NCBI GenBank assembly: GCA_018985235.1
Contig: JADGIG010000071.1
Coordinates: 1-24,857 of the forward strand
Source of the DNA: Sanchytrium tribonematis
Taxonomy: Eukaryota > Sanchytriomycota > Sanchytriomycetes > Sanchytriales > Sanchytriaceae
Direction of reading: 5' to 3'
Length of the DNA: 24,857 bases
A program made the translations under genes and the position numbers. Of this stretch, positions 23,968 through 24,857 are shown piece by piece (positions within the stretch are counted from its first letter, which is position 1; each line of letters begins with the position of its first letter). Below the pieces are notes generated by a model. The model ran no database searches. It worked only from the letters and a program-made list of their open reading frames with translations, and had not been told where the DNA came from.

Positions 23968-24317
23968 ATGGAAATGATCAGTGCTGTTGTGTTAAAGCAT
24001 GCGGATGTATTCCAGATTCAGCATCGTTTAATGTAGATGAAAGCAAATTTAAATCTCCTTATATTTATAAGCTTCCAAAAACTCATGAAGAAGCAGCGAT
24101 AAAACAATTAGTTAAAATGGAGGGTTTTGGAATTTTAGATAATTCTGATTACCATATTGCTCAACCAATTTTACTTGTACCAAAGCCAAATGCCGTATCT
24201 CAACTGGAATGGCGATTATGTGCAGACCTTAAATCAATGAATAAGGCATTACGTTTTCCAAACCATCCGATGAAGGATATGCATAATTTATTACGCCGTA
24301 TTACTGGACGAGTCTAA
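23968..24317 (+). mobile_element. Ty3/Gypsy-like reverse transcriptase fragment
   Basis: The start of an RT domain: VVLKHADVFQ (first frame), then in the -1 frame SPYIYKLPKTHEEAAIKQLV, FGILDNSDYHIAQPILLVPK and WRLCADLKSMNKALRFPNHP. This matches the usual order L-x-x-[HY]-x-D-V-F, Y-x-[LM]-P, G-[IV]-[LI]-x-x-S, P-[IV]-x-[LV]-V-x-K and W-R-x-C-x-D-x-x-x-[LM]-N. It stops at 24315-24317, before the catalytic Y-x-D-D block, where a LINE remnant in the opposite orientation begins. The frame change lies near TTTAATG (24027-24033). It is a dead fragment; LTRs were not seen. Confidence 0.7.
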
Positions 24318-24857
24318 GTCATTCACAATTTGACCATCTTTGTAGGTCGTAACAGGTAGAATTTTAGCTGCACCATTTAATGCTATAGTATATACACTAT
24401 TCCATATTTCTTCCACTGTGAGATTATCAAAATTGGCATGGATTTGACCAAATTTATTTTGATAGTAACTTTGTAATTTGGTTCGCAAATCATAGTCATT
24501 TAAATGATGTTCCAGTGAATATTTCGAAGAATGGATATTGGAGAATCAAGTGATATTGAAAAGAGAATGGGAAAATGATCAGATGAGGTCAATTCATTCT
24601 CCAAAACCGAAATTGCACTAATTTGATGGGATGCGCTCGAGTGACTCCATACCTGGTCCAATACATTGCTTGAGTTGACCATTGTTGATTGAAGAGGTGT
24701 ATTTCGTGGATAGTATGATTTTTGGCCCATTTTGATTTCAAAATCTCGACCATGGTTTTCATGTCCAGTATGCAAGCTGAGGCACTTTTTGTTAGTGTCC
24801 CCAATTAGTAAAGATTTATTAGAGATGGCAGTATGCATTTCATTATAAATTACATTC
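24291..24857 (-). mobile_element. LINE endonuclease remnant, runs off window
   Basis: A minus-strand ORF open at the right edge with an L1/Jockey-type endonuclease: SLLIGDTNKK (the L-L-x-G-D-x-N motif), HGRDFE, a stretch matching the usual S-x-I-D-x-x-x region (NVLDQVWSHSS) and LTSSDHFPILFSISL, with the catalytic S-D-H motif. After a -1 frame change (about 24489-24510), the linker toward the reverse transcriptase continues (LRTKLQSYYQNKFGQ, EEIWNSVYTIALNGAAKILP). Its 3' end is cut at the junction with the Gypsy-like fragment near 24300-24315, so the RT is missing. Confidence 0.65.

Noticed and set aside
1-24857. CRISPR array, bacterial operon or prophage
   Set aside because: No spaced direct repeats or ribosome-binding sites were seen. 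Introns, poly(A) signals and nuclear and mitochondrial genes show a eukaryotic nuclear sequence.

Overview
This is a nuclear fragment of a microbial eukaryote with a compact, AT-rich genome (roughly one third G+C by eye), using the standard genetic code. Household genes place it among mitochondriate eukaryotes: an ATP10-type ATP synthase assembly factor, an aspartate/glutamate carrier (SLC25A12/13 type), the RNase P/MRP subunit POP5 and the RNA polymerase I subunit RPA49. The lineage cannot be fixed from the window. Two very short spliceosomal introns (20 and 19 nt, canonical GT-AG) are visible. Introns this small are known from chlorarachniophyte nucleomorphs, some ciliates and some parasitic rhizarians.

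Layout. Positions 1-3030 carry three members of a cysteine-pair repeat family around the divergent POP5/ATP10 pair. Positions 3050-6080 hold a C2H2 zinc-finger remnant, a 7-TM protein, a membrane-anchored GH130-like beta-mannoside enzyme (tail-to-tail with the 7-TM gene) and a thioredoxin-like membrane protein. Positions 6100-10580 hold two leucine-rich-repeat (LRR) surface or secreted proteins flanking a GT14 glycosyltransferase and a 50-residue gene. Positions 10800-16950 hold a fourth cysteine-pair protein, an unknown helical protein and a tandem triplet of secreted paralogues of unknown function (A, B, C). Positions 16970-19510 hold the mitochondrial carrier and RPA49. Positions 19.5-24.86 kb are gene-poor, with decayed transposon pieces: a MULE/FAR1-type SWIM domain, a Ty3/Gypsy-like reverse transcriptase start, and a LINE endonuclease running off the right edge.

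Gene architecture is extremely tight. TATA-like boxes sit 25-36 nt before many start codons, often with a C-run between, so leaders must be very short. In at least ten genes the stop codon overlaps or abuts an AATAAA signal. Convergent genes share a TTAA that supplies both stop codons, and one gene's promoter lies inside the preceding ORF. No operon-like logic is claimed. The secreted, LRR, glycosyltransferase and glycosidase genes suggest an emphasis on cell-surface and extracellular functions.

The most unusual pattern is a set of eight reading-frame discontinuities that canonical introns do not explain. All are in the same (-1) sense, and several coincide with classical slippery heptamers. 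Programmed -1 frameshifting and a systematic one-base-deletion artefact are the two main explanations, and they can be separated by reads and homologues.
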